Of a stretch of DNA of 64,000 bases, positions 34,901 through 44,110 are shown piece by piece; within the stretch, counting starts at the first letter, position 1; every line of letters starts with the position of its first letter. Origin of the DNA: Clytia hemisphaerica. Its lineage: Eukaryota > Cnidaria > Hydrozoa > Leptothecata > Clytiidae. Under the pieces are notes generated by a model that was given only the letters and a program-made list of their open reading frames with translations, was not told the DNA's origin and did not search any database. A program made the position numbers and the translations under genes. Location of the stretch: positions 393,978 to 457,977 of the forward strand of contig CACVBU010001379.1 of NCBI GenBank assembly GCA_902728285.1. Direction: 5' to 3'.

Positions 34901-37900
34901 TTAGGTTTTCAGGTCAAAATGGACAGAAACCGGGAAGACACTGGGTTTTACCGGTTTCTGTCCATTTTGACCTGAAAACCTAATTTTTTTAATTTTATAT
35001 ACATGGTTAGAGGTACATAATTGCTACATTCTTATCCTGCTTTTTTCCAAGGAAAATTTTAAGCCTAATTTGAGGTTTGTAGCACGAACAGCGCAGATTT
35101 TAGGTTTTATTTCCAGGCAAAACCCAGCGTTTTCCTGGTGTCGGTCCATTTTGGCCTAAATAGCTAATTTTTGAATTTTATATATGTGGTAGAGGTATGT
35201 AATTGCTATATTCGATTCCTGCTTTTTCCCAAGGAACATTTTAAGCCTAATTTGAGGTTTGTAGCACAAATAGAACAGATTTTAGGTTTCATTTCCAGGC
35301 AAAACCCAGTTTCTTCCTGGTTTCGGTCTATCTCGGCCTAAATACTTAATTTTTTTAATTTATATATACGGTAGAGGTATATAATTGTTACATTCTAATC
35401 CTACTTTCCTCCAAGGAATATTTTAAGTATAATTTGAGGTTCATAGCACCAACAGAACAGATTTTAGATTTTTTTCCCAGGCAAACCCTTTTTTCCCCAG
35501 TTTCGGTCAATTTTGGCCCAATTTCCAAATTTTTTGAAGTTTACATATATGGTAGAAGTATATAATTGTTACATTCTAATCCTACTTTTTTCCAACGAAT
35601 ATTTTGACCCTAATTTGAGGCTTGTAGCACAAACAGAACAGATTTTAGATTTTTTTCCAGGCAAAACCCTGTTTTTTCGCAATTTTTGTCAATTTTGGCC
35701 GAAAAACCTAATTTTTTAAGTTTATATATATGGCAGAGGTATATAATTGTTACATTCTAATCCTACTTTTTTCCAAGGATCATTTTGAGCCTAATTTGAT
35801 GGTTGTAGCACCAACACAGCAGGTTTTAGATTTTTTTTCCAAGCAAAATGGCCCGAAAATGGCCCATTTCGGGCATAAAAAAGAGCGGAGAACCGCCATT
35901 TTTTGGAAATATCCAAAAATATCTTAGATTTATGTTATTTGGGTCCCAACCAACCAAAAAAAATTATGCAAACTTAATTTTGAAAAAAAAGGTCTCTATA
36001 GCCCACTGCTAATGTAAATGTAAAGAAAAGTTAGATAAAATAACAAAATTTAAGGAGATTCCTTTTCCACAATTCAAAGCAAAACCTCCAATTTTTACTG
36101 GCTATCTAATTCTAGTTTCCAAAGTTGAGAAATTTGAAAGTTTTTAATCTAAAGAGCTCAGGAATTCAAAATGAGTTAGCAGCCTTAACTCTGATTATAC
36201 AGGAAAAAACTCTTCACATAAAAATTTAGAAACATTTTGTCATTGTATCAACTGCAACGCATAAATTTAGAGCAAAATCATAAAAAATAGTATCTATTTT
36301 TGACAATTTTCAAGATCTGTCAATGTCACTGGTGCAGAGAGAGAGCTGCAGAAAGTCATTTCCATGCCCAGCAACATTCATTAAATTCTTCAGAATCGAA
36401 TACAATCACGTTTCACTTTACTTTCAATCATATGTCAATTAACTTTCCACCATTTTATTCCTGGAAAATTTTCAAACAAGCGATCAGAGACCACATCCAA
36501 CAGCCAATAAAAACAATAACAAACAAACAGTTCTTCTTTCCACTGGAATAAGTGAGGATAAATTCTTCCAGGTTTCAAGCCATAACCAAAAGATATTCGT
36601 TGCCATCCCAAAGCATACCAAAAGTCCAAACCAAGTTCGTATTCGATCATCATCTATTATTAGCTAGGATCCAATTCTAAGAAATGATTTGATAATTTTC
36701 ATTCACCATGTTTACAGTTAATCTCTGAGATTCTTCAATCCTGTTATGGAAATAACCCAACAACTCTGCTGTTGTTGATGCAATAATAAAATTTCCATCT
36801 TCTTTCTCCTCCTTCCACAGATTCAGCTTATACTGCTTCTTTATTCGATTCGTTTCTTTTCAAAAAAGTTTCATCACTTTTCAAAACAAAAAAAATTCTC
36901 TCAAACAATTTTCAATATTCGAATCCCAAAATTCGAAAGTTCGAAAATCTATTTGAACTTTACCGCTCGAAGCAATGCAATGACTTCTTAAAAATCGGGA
37001 AAAGGCACAAGCGATGGAGTGCAGCTTGCCCAAAGTCACGGCAAATGCACCACGCGGAAGAGAAAATCTTGGACGGACTTTCCCGTCCAAGAACATTCGA
37101 TTCCACGGCAAAAAGTAACAGACGTTAAATTGCGATAAAAAAGCGGTTTTCGTCTAACAGGCTAGAAAGGCCTAAGCGGGCAAAAAGACGGCCACGGGCC
37201 GGTAAAAGAAAGTGAGGTCTTTTGGCCGATCGGCTTTTCAGATACTTAAAATCGCTCGGGAGTCATATTTTTTAGTCATTTTCTGGTGAAAATGGGTCAA
37301 ATTTAGTGGTTTTAATTGGTTACGCTAAACAGCCGGGATGACGCCATCCAACACCATGGAATTCGGAAATATTTGTAATAAATGATATTTTTGTGGACAA
37401 TTTATGTTTGGGAGCTTATTGTAGATTTAGTTTTGCTAAAAGAGTGAAAAAACGATTTTTGATGTTTTTTTAATGAGAAATCCATTCCTGTTTCCTTTTT
37501 TGCTGATTTCCTGGAAACGTTAACATCGACGTTATTGGATATTTCTCAGGAACGGGTAGAGCAAAAGACTTGAAATTTTCAGGAATTGTTCCTTATGAGT
37601 TTTGGCAGAGGATATAAGAAACAATTTTTCAAAAATCTCATTTCCTGGTTTTTAATCTCAAAAAATCCCCTTTTAGGTTCCAGACTCCCGGCGCAAAATT
37701 TTTTGTTTATTTATCCTCTAGCTTTCCTAAATACAAACCTGTATGCCAAATTTCATTCATCAATTATTTCTAGATCTTGTAAAAAATTACATACCCCCCC
37801 CCCCCTGGACTGTAAAACCCCTGTCGTTGGCATTAAAAATGCTTTCTTGTATTTTCATTTCATAGTTGTTTTACCTTTGTTTGAGTGTCTCGCGAGGCTT

Positions 37901-40199
37901 TCAAAGTTTCAAAGTGAAATGATAAAAACTAGTTATTGCACGAAATGTTAAAAAGTAACACCCGAAAGAATCCATAGTACCTTTCTTAAGCTCTACATTA
38001 GTTTAAAATTCTGGTACGTAAGGATTACAAGGTGACCTAACAATATTTTTCTAACTTTCCTACCATTCACCAAGTGCTCCAGAGTACTTATGTATGATTA
38101 CTTATGATTTAGCTTTTTTCACTTTAGGAGAAATGTCCAAATGTGACTTCTTCGTGAATCAAGCTCAATTGGATGCAGAAAACTTTATGAACACAGAGCT
38201 TCAAAAGAGAGAAGACATAAGCAAACGATTTGTTTCCCTCAAAGACTATGACATGCAATTTATTGAGGTAATTTTAGCTTTAAAACAGCAGAAATTAATA
38301 CCCATTTTATTTATTTTTTTAACTGTTTTGGGCTGGATACATTTTCAAAAAAAGACGATCATCACAGTGCACCCGTTAGATCAGAGCAAATTCCTAAGTC
38401 CAAGTCCATTGCTATCATGTGGAAACCACCCACCAGGGAATTACTATAATTACGTTGACATGTTTTCCACATTGAAGCAAAAGAGTACAAAAGTATTTGT
38501 CTCGAATCTTCCGCAGAGTGAATCGACTGACAATCAAGTATTTGATCAAAGTCTGAATATCAAGTATTCGATGCAACCTGCAACCAATAGATTCAGCGCG
38601 AAAAGAAGATAAAGAAAATAGGGTTCTTTGCTAAGTTTTGACAATCCGGCGCCGAGAAATGGCCTTTCAAGGTAAAAAATCAATGTTTTTAGCGTTTTAC
38701 AAGGACGTTAGTATTACCGAGGAACATTTTTCAAAAAAAACAACCTCACAGCTGGAGAGTCAGGGCTGGTCAGGACTTAGTAGTATCCAAAAATGAAAAG
38801 GTTTGTTAACTTCGGTCAATTAACTTAAAATCTATTCATTTGAAAACTGCAGGAGTTTCGAGATGCAATTCCTTGTTAATTCTACACCCTATTAGGAGCT
38901 TAATGTCAAAATTTTCCCTGATCAAAGTTAGGAAAGTCATACTTTTAACACCCCCCCCCCTTGCTTTTGGTCCATCCAAGACCCCCCTCCCCTAAATGTA
39001 GGGGGGTAGAAACTATGTAAGTGACACAATTCACTACCTCGGCTGCTGGTCCAAGCTCTACAATAGAGTCCTTGACAATTAGAGTACTAAAGTAAACGTC
39101 AAATTTCCGTAGTCAATACTTTTAAAACTGAATAGCTGCTAAATGTTATTGATACTTTTCTCTTGAATTCATTTTCAACCAATTGAATATCATTTTAGTT
39201 TTGCACTGAAGATGACTCTGCTATCATTTTGATCAATGCATTGGTCGTTTTAAGAAACACTTCAAAGCCACGAGATGATACTGCGACTAACAATCCCGAA
39301 CCATCCTCGACCAAATTTGATCTATTTGAAGAGCAGAAATCAATGAAATTAGTGTTGTACACCGTCGGTTATATCTTGGCTTGGAATATATTTACTGGAG
39401 AAGTCAAAGTCTTGAGAGAATTACCAATCACCGAAAGACCGAGCAATTACTGCAAGTGAGTTTATTTCAAATTGACGAAAAGGAAGCAAAGACAACGCTA
39501 TTTTACAATTAATTAAAAATTAAGCTAAATGTCTTTAGCATGATTAAAAAATACCCTCTACCTTAAGGGAAGAAATTTTCGCGAGATCAGAGTTTCAAAA
39601 TGGCAAATTTCGCGGAATTTAATTTCGCGAATGAACCGATTTCAAAGGTTTCACGGAATTTAATTTCGCGATTGAGAAGAAGTTATCAACTTAGATTAAC
39701 TTTTAAGCATCCCGGAGTTGTTTATATTTGTTTAATTTGATAAAAAATACACGTTACAATGCTTAAAAATCAATTGTGTCGATCTTTTTTGGTAACACCT
39801 GGTCAAAAACAACAAAATAAAAGAAGAAGAAAAAAAATCGAATTTCGCGGAATTTAATTTCGCGATTTAACAATTTTGGTGTGTTTCGCGGAATTTAATT
39901 TCGCGGAATTTAATTTCGCGAAATTTAATTTCGCGAATTACGCCCAAATTCGCGAAATTAAATTCCGCGAAAATTTCTTCCCTTAACACATGACGTATCT
40001 ATCCAGATCTATCCACTTACATTTTAGACCAAGAAACTTCGCTCCAAGTTTCTCTCAATCAACACAACTCCGTAAAAAGTGGTTTGTTCCTTCATCAAAG
40101 ACTTCTTCAATATCTGTGTTATCAAATCATACTGTATTGACGGGAAAATCAGTTCAGTTTCTCTTCCATCCAGAGTTTCCCGTGGCTATTGTTCTGTAA
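16972..40199 (+). CDS. DCAF15: DCAF15, CUL4-DDB1 E3 ligase substrate receptor (8 exons)
   Basis: Exons by GT-AG borders: 16,972-17,037, 22,838-22,878, 23,055-23,202, 25,679-25,769, 26,305-26,825, 38,128-38,267, 39,199-39,455 and 40,028-40,199 (stop), for about 478 residues (human 600). Matches run in order: IAIGFTEDGRYLLTY, VLHWWKFDLW, HFKYELLPPHPP...SLKRKNVILLN, FFVNQAQLDAENFMNTEL, SLKDYDMQF, ILAWNIFTGE and the terminal KKWFVPSS...FPVAIVL. The family binds DDB1-DDA1 and presents substrates to CUL4. All junction phases agree except exon 4: it enters in the frame VYEVELFAKE but must leave in the frame DYIVVHASLV, a one-base discrepancy. This could be a sequencing indel, an unusual splice or a lesion. 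Exon 2 is short and less certain, and the acidic middle of the human protein is much reduced. Intron 5 is 11.3 kb and full of repeats. Confidence 0.85.
17736..17944. mobile_element. Short MITE in DCAF15 intron 1
   Basis: Terminal repeats GGCTGCATCATTTGA and TCAAATGATGCAGCC bound 209 bp. The interior repeats GTGTGATTGATCGCACTCC-like words. No clear target duplication was found. Confidence 0.6.
17945..21389. other. DCAF15 intron 1: purine-rich tract and old repeats
   Basis: From about 18,060 to 18,660 the plus strand is strongly purine-rich (A and G runs such as GGGGAAAAAAAGCAGGGGG), giving spurious pyrimidine-coded frames on the other strand. About 18,848-19,010 and 19,060-19,215 are a diverged tandem duplication (shared CTTCTGATTG, TTTTATATCCA, GTGCTTTT). 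At 19,890-20,110 there is a cluster of ATTCGATTGGTTCGATTG-like words. No exon was supported. Confidence 0.5.
21390..21790. repeat. Dispersed repeat, GATCGGCCAAAA family
   Basis: Shares segments with 31,230-31,660 (CGATCGGCCAAAA, TTGTACTCAATCTATTCTG), with 33,140-33,225 (CTCCTTTATATTCT, GAAACTATAAGTTA) and, in inverted orientation, with 37,200-37,270 (AGCGATTTTAAGT). All copies sit in DCAF15 introns. I see no coding sequence. Confidence 0.5.
21873..22695 (+). repeat. 156-bp tandem array in a short inverted-repeat frame
   Basis: Units begin at about 21,943, 22,098, 22,254, 22,410 and 22,566, a period of 155-156 bp. Each contains GGCAGCCTGGAGACTTCAAA, CACACTTGTTCCTTGGGTGA and a TTTTGGGGCCTGGGGACGAG stretch. 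The last unit is the most diverged. CTCAACTTCAGT (21,873) and ACTGAAGTTGAG (22,684) bracket the array in inverted orientation, and a (TGTC)n-like microsatellite leads in at 21,903. Long reading frames here are products of the repeat. Confidence 0.85.
23237..23470 (+). repeat. GGACCTA-ended repeat, copy 2
   Basis: Starts GGACCTACCTCGAAGGTCC and carries the shared body words CTCAGGATTGGCTC and CACAATGATGCAAAATG of the family at 4,513-5,000. It lies in DCAF15 intron 3. Confidence 0.6.
23581..24852. mobile_element. Penelope-like element remnant as a head-to-head palindrome
   Basis: 23,581-24,084 and 24,349-24,852 are inverted copies of each other, 504 bp each, with about one mismatch noticed. 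They are separated by a single-copy spacer at 24,085-24,348. Both arms carry the GIY-YIG end of a Penelope-like protein and the same 3' tail. No reverse transcriptase part is present, so the copy is 5'-truncated. Confidence 0.8.
24085..24726 (+). pseudogene. Penelope-like GIY-YIG endonuclease domain, 5'-truncated
   Basis: The spacer plus the right arm encode the end of a Penelope-like protein: a WHPALRHLSSLLRQ linker, VAFRRRKTIANKIVR, the zinc-knuckle-like CGKCKLC, then the GIY-YIG nuclease core (NVVYAARC, LYVGHTGEALSTRFSKHR, AEHFHRDHSF, REDE-like AERERAEDKW) ending TAC-AAA-type YQMFRDVKN. The frame is open across this region. The left arm holds the last 130 or so residues on the minus strand (23,707-24,084). 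The RT domain is absent, so it cannot act alone. A frame that appears to extend upstream to 23,986 is antisense arm sequence. Confidence 0.85.
25347..25475 (+). repeat. GGACCTA-ended repeat, copy 3 (partial)
   Basis: GGACCTACCCCGGTGGGGTA, a (GTTCGTCC)n-like run, then CAGCTTTTCTCAGGATTGGC, as in the other copies. It stops after about 130 bp. Confidence 0.6.
25899..26285. repeat. GGGGGCGTTTATT repeat, copy 2
   Basis: Shares several long words with 8,450-8,695 (GGGGGCGTTTATT, AATTATTGTTGTATATCT, AAAGGAGG-GCGTTTATTCGA). It ends about 20 bp before the DCAF15 exon 5 start, so the polypyrimidine tract at 26,289-26,302 directly abuts repeat sequence. Confidence 0.6.
27415..27795. repeat. ATCGATT-rich palindromic element
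   Basis: Dense in ATCGAT, ATTGAT and CAATCGA. The left part (TCAATCGATGAGCGATGACT, about 27,467) pairs with the right part (GATTAGTCATCGATTG, about 27,754) around a centre near 27,630. A fragment of the same family lies at 28,478-28,575. No coding sequence. Confidence 0.6.
27847..28215. repeat. Inverted duplication of a dispersed repeat
   Basis: 27,847-27,953 and 28,109-28,215 are inverted copies (107 bp, one or two mismatches; core CATTTTGTTCAACCACC). A third copy is at 2,178-2,300. The right copy runs directly into a SINE fragment. Confidence 0.75.
28237..28345 (+). mobile_element. SINE fragment, same family as 14.3 kb
   Basis: Contains GATTCCCACTCACAGCGGTT and CACCCGGGTCAACCCAAATG, matching the body of the 14,265-14,434 SINE. 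The tRNA-like head is mostly lost. Confidence 0.6.
28572..28803. mobile_element. MITE with about 60-bp terminal repeats
   Basis: Left arm (GTAAGTTGGTCTAATGTCAA, CTTCTAATTCCGACACCCTT) and its complement at 28,735-28,803 bound a 232-bp element. Single arms of the family occur at 801-866 and 14,988-15,058. The target duplication is not clear. Confidence 0.7.
28804..29159. other. DCAF15 intron 5, nothing recognised
   Basis: No exon or element boundary was supported here. Confidence 0.35.
29160..29566. repeat. Palindrome centred on TGCTGACTCAGCA
   Basis: Arms 29,163-29,345 and about 29,379-29,566 are inverted copies with scattered mismatches (shared GACCTCTAAAGTCCAAAAAA, ATGACGTCAGCATTTTTACT). 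The short spacer holds TGCTGACTCAGCA at 29,353-29,365, a perfect T-MARE palindrome around an AP-1 core. Each arm also carries TGACGTCA, a CRE-type octamer. Confidence 0.7.
29567..33863. other. DCAF15 intron 5: degenerate repeats
   Basis: No exon supported. Contents seen: a C-run at 29,837; a hairpin near 30,331-30,400 (CCCCCCAGCGGTTTGCGTGA with GCGTGCCGCTGGGGGG); short direct repeats AATATCTCTCCAATAAAACA at 30,920 and 30,948; a dispersed-repeat copy at 31,230-31,660; a poly-G MITE end at about 31,672-31,890 (TACTAGGGTTGCGAG); and another dispersed-repeat piece at 33,140-33,225. Confidence 0.45.
33874..36010. mobile_element. Foldback element: two 1,060-bp arms, 9-bp target duplication
   Basis: Arms 33,874-34,933 and 34,951-36,010 are inverted copies in perfect register. 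One substitution was noticed (in the KKGRRTA/KKERRTA reading) and the loop is only 17 nt. The termini AGCAGTGGGC...GCCCACTGCT are bordered by AATGTAAAT at 33,865-33,873 and 36,011-36,019. Each arm is made of about five diverged tandem units of roughly 182 bp (marker TGTGCTACAAACCTCAAATT). The short reading frames inside are repeat products. The 9-bp duplication plus tandem units inside the inverted arms resembles foldback (FB) and Mutator-like elements. It lies in DCAF15 intron 5. Confidence 0.9.
36020..38127. other. DCAF15 intron 5, right part
   Basis: No exon supported. 37,140-37,270 holds an inverted partial copy of the GATCGGCCAAAA repeat family. A C-run lies at 37,794-37,805. Confidence 0.4.
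39567..39982. mobile_element. TTAA-flanked MITE, TTTCGCGG-rich, in DCAF15 intron 7
   Basis: Ends GGGAAGAAATTTTCGCG and CGCGAAAATTTCTTCCC form the terminal repeats. TTAA lies on both sides (39,563-39,566 and 39,983-39,986), a target typical of piggyBac or Kolobok elements. The interior repeats AATTTAATTTCGCGGAA. It ends 45 bp before the last DCAF15 exon. Confidence 0.8.
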
Positions 40200-41229
40200 G
40201 ATTGTTGTTGTGGAGCTTGACGTTCGTAAGATATCTCTATTCTAGTTAGTTTTATTATCATTTTGTTTGGTTTACGAGCAGCGTTTTCTCCATGTGTTTT
40301 GTGCGATACAAATCATCTGTTTGATGAACTTCATTAAGCGAACAATTAGAAAGTAACAAACGAACTACAAGTTGGATCTTCAGAAAATGGTTTAAAGGTG
40401 GTGTACAAGTTATTGTCTGCACAATAGTTTCCCCAATTTTCTTCCTGCTTTAGGCTAAATCATCCTAAAATCTCTATAAAGAAGTGTGATCAACCATAAA
40501 TTCTGACTTTACTATTAAAAGTGGCGGATAGCACGTCTCAAAAAACCCGGTGTTTTTCGGGTATTTCCGTATGCAAGATTACGTCATGAATATCAAGAGT
40601 AACACGTCTTCAATGACTTGAAATTTTTTGAAAAATTAAAAAATAGAAAATCTTTTTTTAGTTCTCCTAAAACTCTGAATAAAAGTAAAGATTTTCATTA
40701 TAATGTTCATTAGTTATAATTCTGACGATTAAAGTTTAAAAAAATTCTTGTTTGGAATCAGAATAACTTTTGGTGAAAAAGAGACATGTAGTAATATGAG
40801 ATACAAATCCTTTCATGCATCTTCATTAGCCGTTCTTTATTCCCCTTTCATGTCCAATAAATAAATAGTTCTAAAATGAAGCTCTAAATGAAAAACCAAA
40901 TATTTAGTAGCAAAGGCTATTCTCGTTTGTTTGAAAATAAGAGAGACTTGAGTTTCAATGTAGGCAATCAATTTTTCATCCTCACTCTGGAACGTTAGCT
41001 TTGATGTTTTCAAGTGAATGAGTCTAATAAAGAATTTCAATTTCTGTAAGAAGATCACGTGTTAAACAGATGGTATATATCAAAACGCTGCTCAACTGTT
41101 AGCCGACTGATTGGTCAAGTTTTGAACTAATTGGATTTTGAAGGAGATGTTTTGCTTTATTTTGACCTATTGAGAATAAGTTTTCACTTTCTTCTTATCA
41201 CTTATGTCACTTATCACAATTTCAAGAAA
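40200..41229. other. Intergenic between DCAF15 and receptor gene
   Basis: Holds the DCAF15 3' end and the upstream region of the receptor. An open frame extends upstream of the chosen receptor start to about 41,131 but has no earlier ATG. No repeat was recognised. Confidence 0.4.
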
Positions 41230-42207
41230 ATGCTTTACAGTACATTACCACAAAGCTTGAAAATTGCTCTTTTAGCTGAATTTGTTTTATTCCCGTTCGG
41301 CATTTTACTACATGCTTTGGCCGTCTTTGTTATTCACCGAACCAATGAAGATGCTGTGTTTACAGAGATACAAAAAATCTACTTGATCAATCTGAGTTTG
41401 GTTGAAGTATTATTATCGTTGACCCAAATGATAAGTAAATCCTTCAATTTCTTCAGCGAAATGTCTGGCTCGAGTTTTGAGTTTATATTCGAATTACTTC
41501 ACGCAAGTTTCTTCTCCGTATGGTACATGCTCATCATGGTTCTGATATCGTTCGACCGATTTCTAGTCGTTTATTTAAACCTCAGATATCCATCTTTATG
41601 GACTCCAAAGAAAGCGAAGATTGTTGTTACTCTGCTACCATTTTTGTCGTTAGTCATTACCATGGTTGCAAATTTCGTCATTAAGAACAATCATCTTATG
41701 AACGATCGCTCGAATACATTGACTATTTATCGAATGTTTCCTTTCATTGATATGACATGTGCCCTTATATTTTTCTCAGCGTACGGTTACTTACTGCATC
41801 GGCTTCTTTATTACAGAAAATTTGCTGTCAGATGTCAAGTTATTCGTGTCGATGTCCTTAATCACACCTCTCAAATGACAAATCGAAGCCACTCAACTGT
41901 TCAGAATTCAACTAGTGGAACCTCGAGTGACTCGACTTCCTCAACAAGACCGTTGAAAGTGAATTTCTTCTACCCAGCATTGCTTGTTATCTCCTTTATA
42001 TTATTCTGGATGGTTCCGAATTGGATTCATTATCTCTACTATAAAGACGATCAGAAAATCCCGGTTTCGTTCCACTGGGCAGTTGATTTGTGCTACCCTA
42101 TAGCTTTTATACTTGATGCGTTTATTTACATATTCTCATCGAAGAAGATCAGAAACTCGTTGCGCCGTTTCTTGAAACGAACGAGAGGCTATAATACTAA
42201 TTCCTAG
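41230..42207 (+). CDS. Orphan class A (rhodopsin-like) GPCR, intronless
   Basis: 325 residues from the first ATG. Seven hydrophobic spans lie at about 11-36, 49-70, 86-115, 130-152, 167-194, 245-270 and 281-303. The DRY position reads FDRF (Asp109-Arg110) followed by a cnidarian-style YLNLRYP loop, and NPxxY reads DAFIY (296-300). The third intracellular loop (198-243) is rich in Ser/Thr. A basic tail KKIRNSLRRFLKR follows TM7. The usual TM3 cysteine of the conserved disulfide is absent, and the N-terminus is very short (about 10 residues), so an upstream exon is possible. The frame stays open upstream but starts there only with non-ATG codons. Ligand unknown. The wording of TM3-TM4 looks most like orphan receptors of cnidarians. 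Confidence 0.82.
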   Translation: MLYSTLPQSLKIALLAEFVLFPFGILLHALAVFVIHRTNEDAVFTEIQKIYLINLSLVEVLLSLTQMISKSFNFFSEMSGSSFEFIFELLHASFFSVWYMLIMVLISFDRFLVVYLNLRYPSLWTPKKAKIVVTLLPFLSLVITMVANFVIKNNHLMNDRSNTLTIYRMFPFIDMTCALIFFSAYGYLLHRLLYYRKFAVRCQVIRVDVLNHTSQMTNRSHSTVQNSTSGTSSDSTSSTRPLKVNFFYPALLVISFILFWMVPNWIHYLYYKDDQKIPVSFHWAVDLCYPIAFILDAFIYIFSSKKIRNSLRRFLKRTRGYNTNS

Positions 42208-43081
42208 AAAATCACGACCTTTTTTGAAGAGAAAAACATGGAACATTTATCAGTGCTGCTCTAAAGATGCTACATTGTAATTACCACGCGACAAGATTGT
42301 TTCGACACCCAATTTTATTCTCTTAATTTTTTCAATTTATTTATGCCAAGAATAATGATCAGGCTTTTTCCCTTTTCTTCAATTTACCATTCAAATTATT
42401 TATTTGAAAGGACCTGCTTTTTTGGTGCCTTTCAACTTCTTACATCATATCAATCAAGTATTTTGTTTCAAGTAAGCTTTTGAATCCTTGAAAAGCTTTA
42501 CTGCCATCATTTTTCATCACTGTTACATGTTCATATAATACAAAGTTGTGTCTTTTGAAAGGGTTGATTGACTGGACAAAGTTACCAATCCATTTTCTAG
42601 TATTAACTCCTATAAAATTTTCATACCTGATCTAATTTTGTTAAATTGTGTTAAACAGTGTATTAAGTTTGTTAAAAAACTACAATCCTCTCAAACTACC
42701 ATGCTCTCTTCTCTTAATCTACTCTCTAATTTTTCCTCTAGTTGGTTTTTCATTGTCTGAATCTACGAGCTCGTTGAGCAACACCACCACCATTATTGCA
42801 TTTCTTTTCTCGGCCGCCATTTTGTTTTGAAAGAATAAATGAACTAATTATCGTTCGAATGGTTTTTTCAAGAAGTCCCACAAATTTTGCTTCATCCAAC
42901 ACAAGTTTTTCAATCCAACATTTCATCCAACATTGGAAAATCATGTTGGATGAAATGTTGGACTGGTTTGCCCCGGCCATAAGCGGTTTGGTAGCCGATA
43001 ATAACAGTGATTTGGTAGCCATTGTTCAAGTTTTTGATTGCATTGAAATTTCTTGCAAAACATCAGATTTTCATTATTTTT
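42208..43081. other. Intergenic, includes a half MITE
   Basis: About 42,885-42,985 carries repeated TCCAACATTT and ATGTTGGATGAAATG words ending TTTGCCCCGGCC, a diverged half of the 3,338-3,687 MITE. Nothing else is recognised. Confidence 0.45.
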
Positions 43082-43717
43082 GGACCTACCCCGATGGAGG
43101 TCCTATAAATTAACCTTTGTCCGTTCGTCCGTTCGTTCGTTATTAGCTTTCCTCATGATTGGCTCATTAGTTTTTTCTGATTTTTTGCACAAAGATGCAT
43201 AACAAAAAACGCATGTTTATCTATAATAATCACTATTAATAAGCATACATCAATGTTCTTAGTCAAATTACTCAATTGTTTTATGAGATAGATGTTTTTT
43301 TTGCTCAGGAGGGCTTACTTTTAAGAATTATATGTGTTTAGACATGAAATTTTGGTTGCTTGGCGTGTTTTTATAGGAAAAGTGGCAAAATTTGATATTC
43401 TTTTATAAGCACATTATCAATTACTTAGGTATTAGCTTTTCTCGAGATTGGCTCTTTCATTCTTTATGATTTTTTAAACAAAGATGCATAACTATAAACC
43501 CTCGAATGTGGCGGAGCCCGATTTTCGAAAAAACAAATTTGGGGGCAAATTTCAGTTAAAAAACGGCTAAAAAAAGGGTTTTTGGACTTTGTGAAATATT
43601 GGATCATTGTTTTTTTCTGACTTTTTGCATGAAAGTAGGTAAATCTGAATGATTGTTTAATGGTAACGCTTATGTAGATATCAATTATATGTGTTAAATG
43701 CATAACCAGGTAGGTCC
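43082..43717 (+). repeat. GGACCTA-ended repeat, fullest copy
   Basis: Begins GGACCTACCCCGATGGAGG and ends TAGGTCC at 43,711-43,717, so its two ends are short inverted repeats. The body matches the copies at 4.5-5.0, 23.2 and 25.3 kb (CTCATTAGTTTTTTCTGATT; GTTTTTGGACTTTGTG). No convincing protein. Confidence 0.65.
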
Positions 43718-43952
43718 ATAAAAGTATCACTTGTTTTATTCTTGAAGACTTTTTTATTATTGGAAGTCATAATGCAAGTATAATCTGGGACAAAGCGTGC
43801 AGAAGCAGAATAAGAAGTAGATGATAATGAACGTAAGTAGAAATTCTGACGAATGTTGGCACTCCTACGCGGTTGCGCCGGGCTATAAAAAAAGGCACTG
43901 TGACGTCTCCAAGAAAAATTACCAAAATTTTGTGTAAAATAAGAATAAGTAC

Positions 43953-44110
43953 TAGTTATCGCATGATTTCGAGTGCAATACGAGAAATATTTTACGAGTT
44001 CCGAGATTTTTCCGTAATATTTTTCCGAGCCTTTAGGCGAGGAAAAATATCGGTAAAATCTCGGAACGAGTAAAATATCGAGTATTGCACGAGAAGTCAT
44101 GTGATAACTA
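43953..44110. repeat. 158-bp palindrome
   Basis: TAGTTATCGCATGATTTCGA pairs with the complement ending at 44,110, with further pairing of TTTTACGAGTTCCGAGAT around a centre near 44,031. Short MITE-like hairpin with no target duplication identified. The minus-strand frame across it is not supported as a gene. Confidence 0.65.

Noticed and set aside
34165..35927. Four similar 65-68 residue frames on both strands
   Set aside because: Mirror images created by the foldback arms; tandem non-coding repeat.
21390..37270. A single 16-kb element bounded by the inverted GATCGGCCAAAA repeats
   Set aside because: It would contain several DCAF15 exons; a dispersed repeat explains the copies more simply.
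43681..44100. 139-residue minus-strand frame
   Set aside because: Spans a 158-bp palindrome and a GGACCTA repeat end; no recognisable domain.
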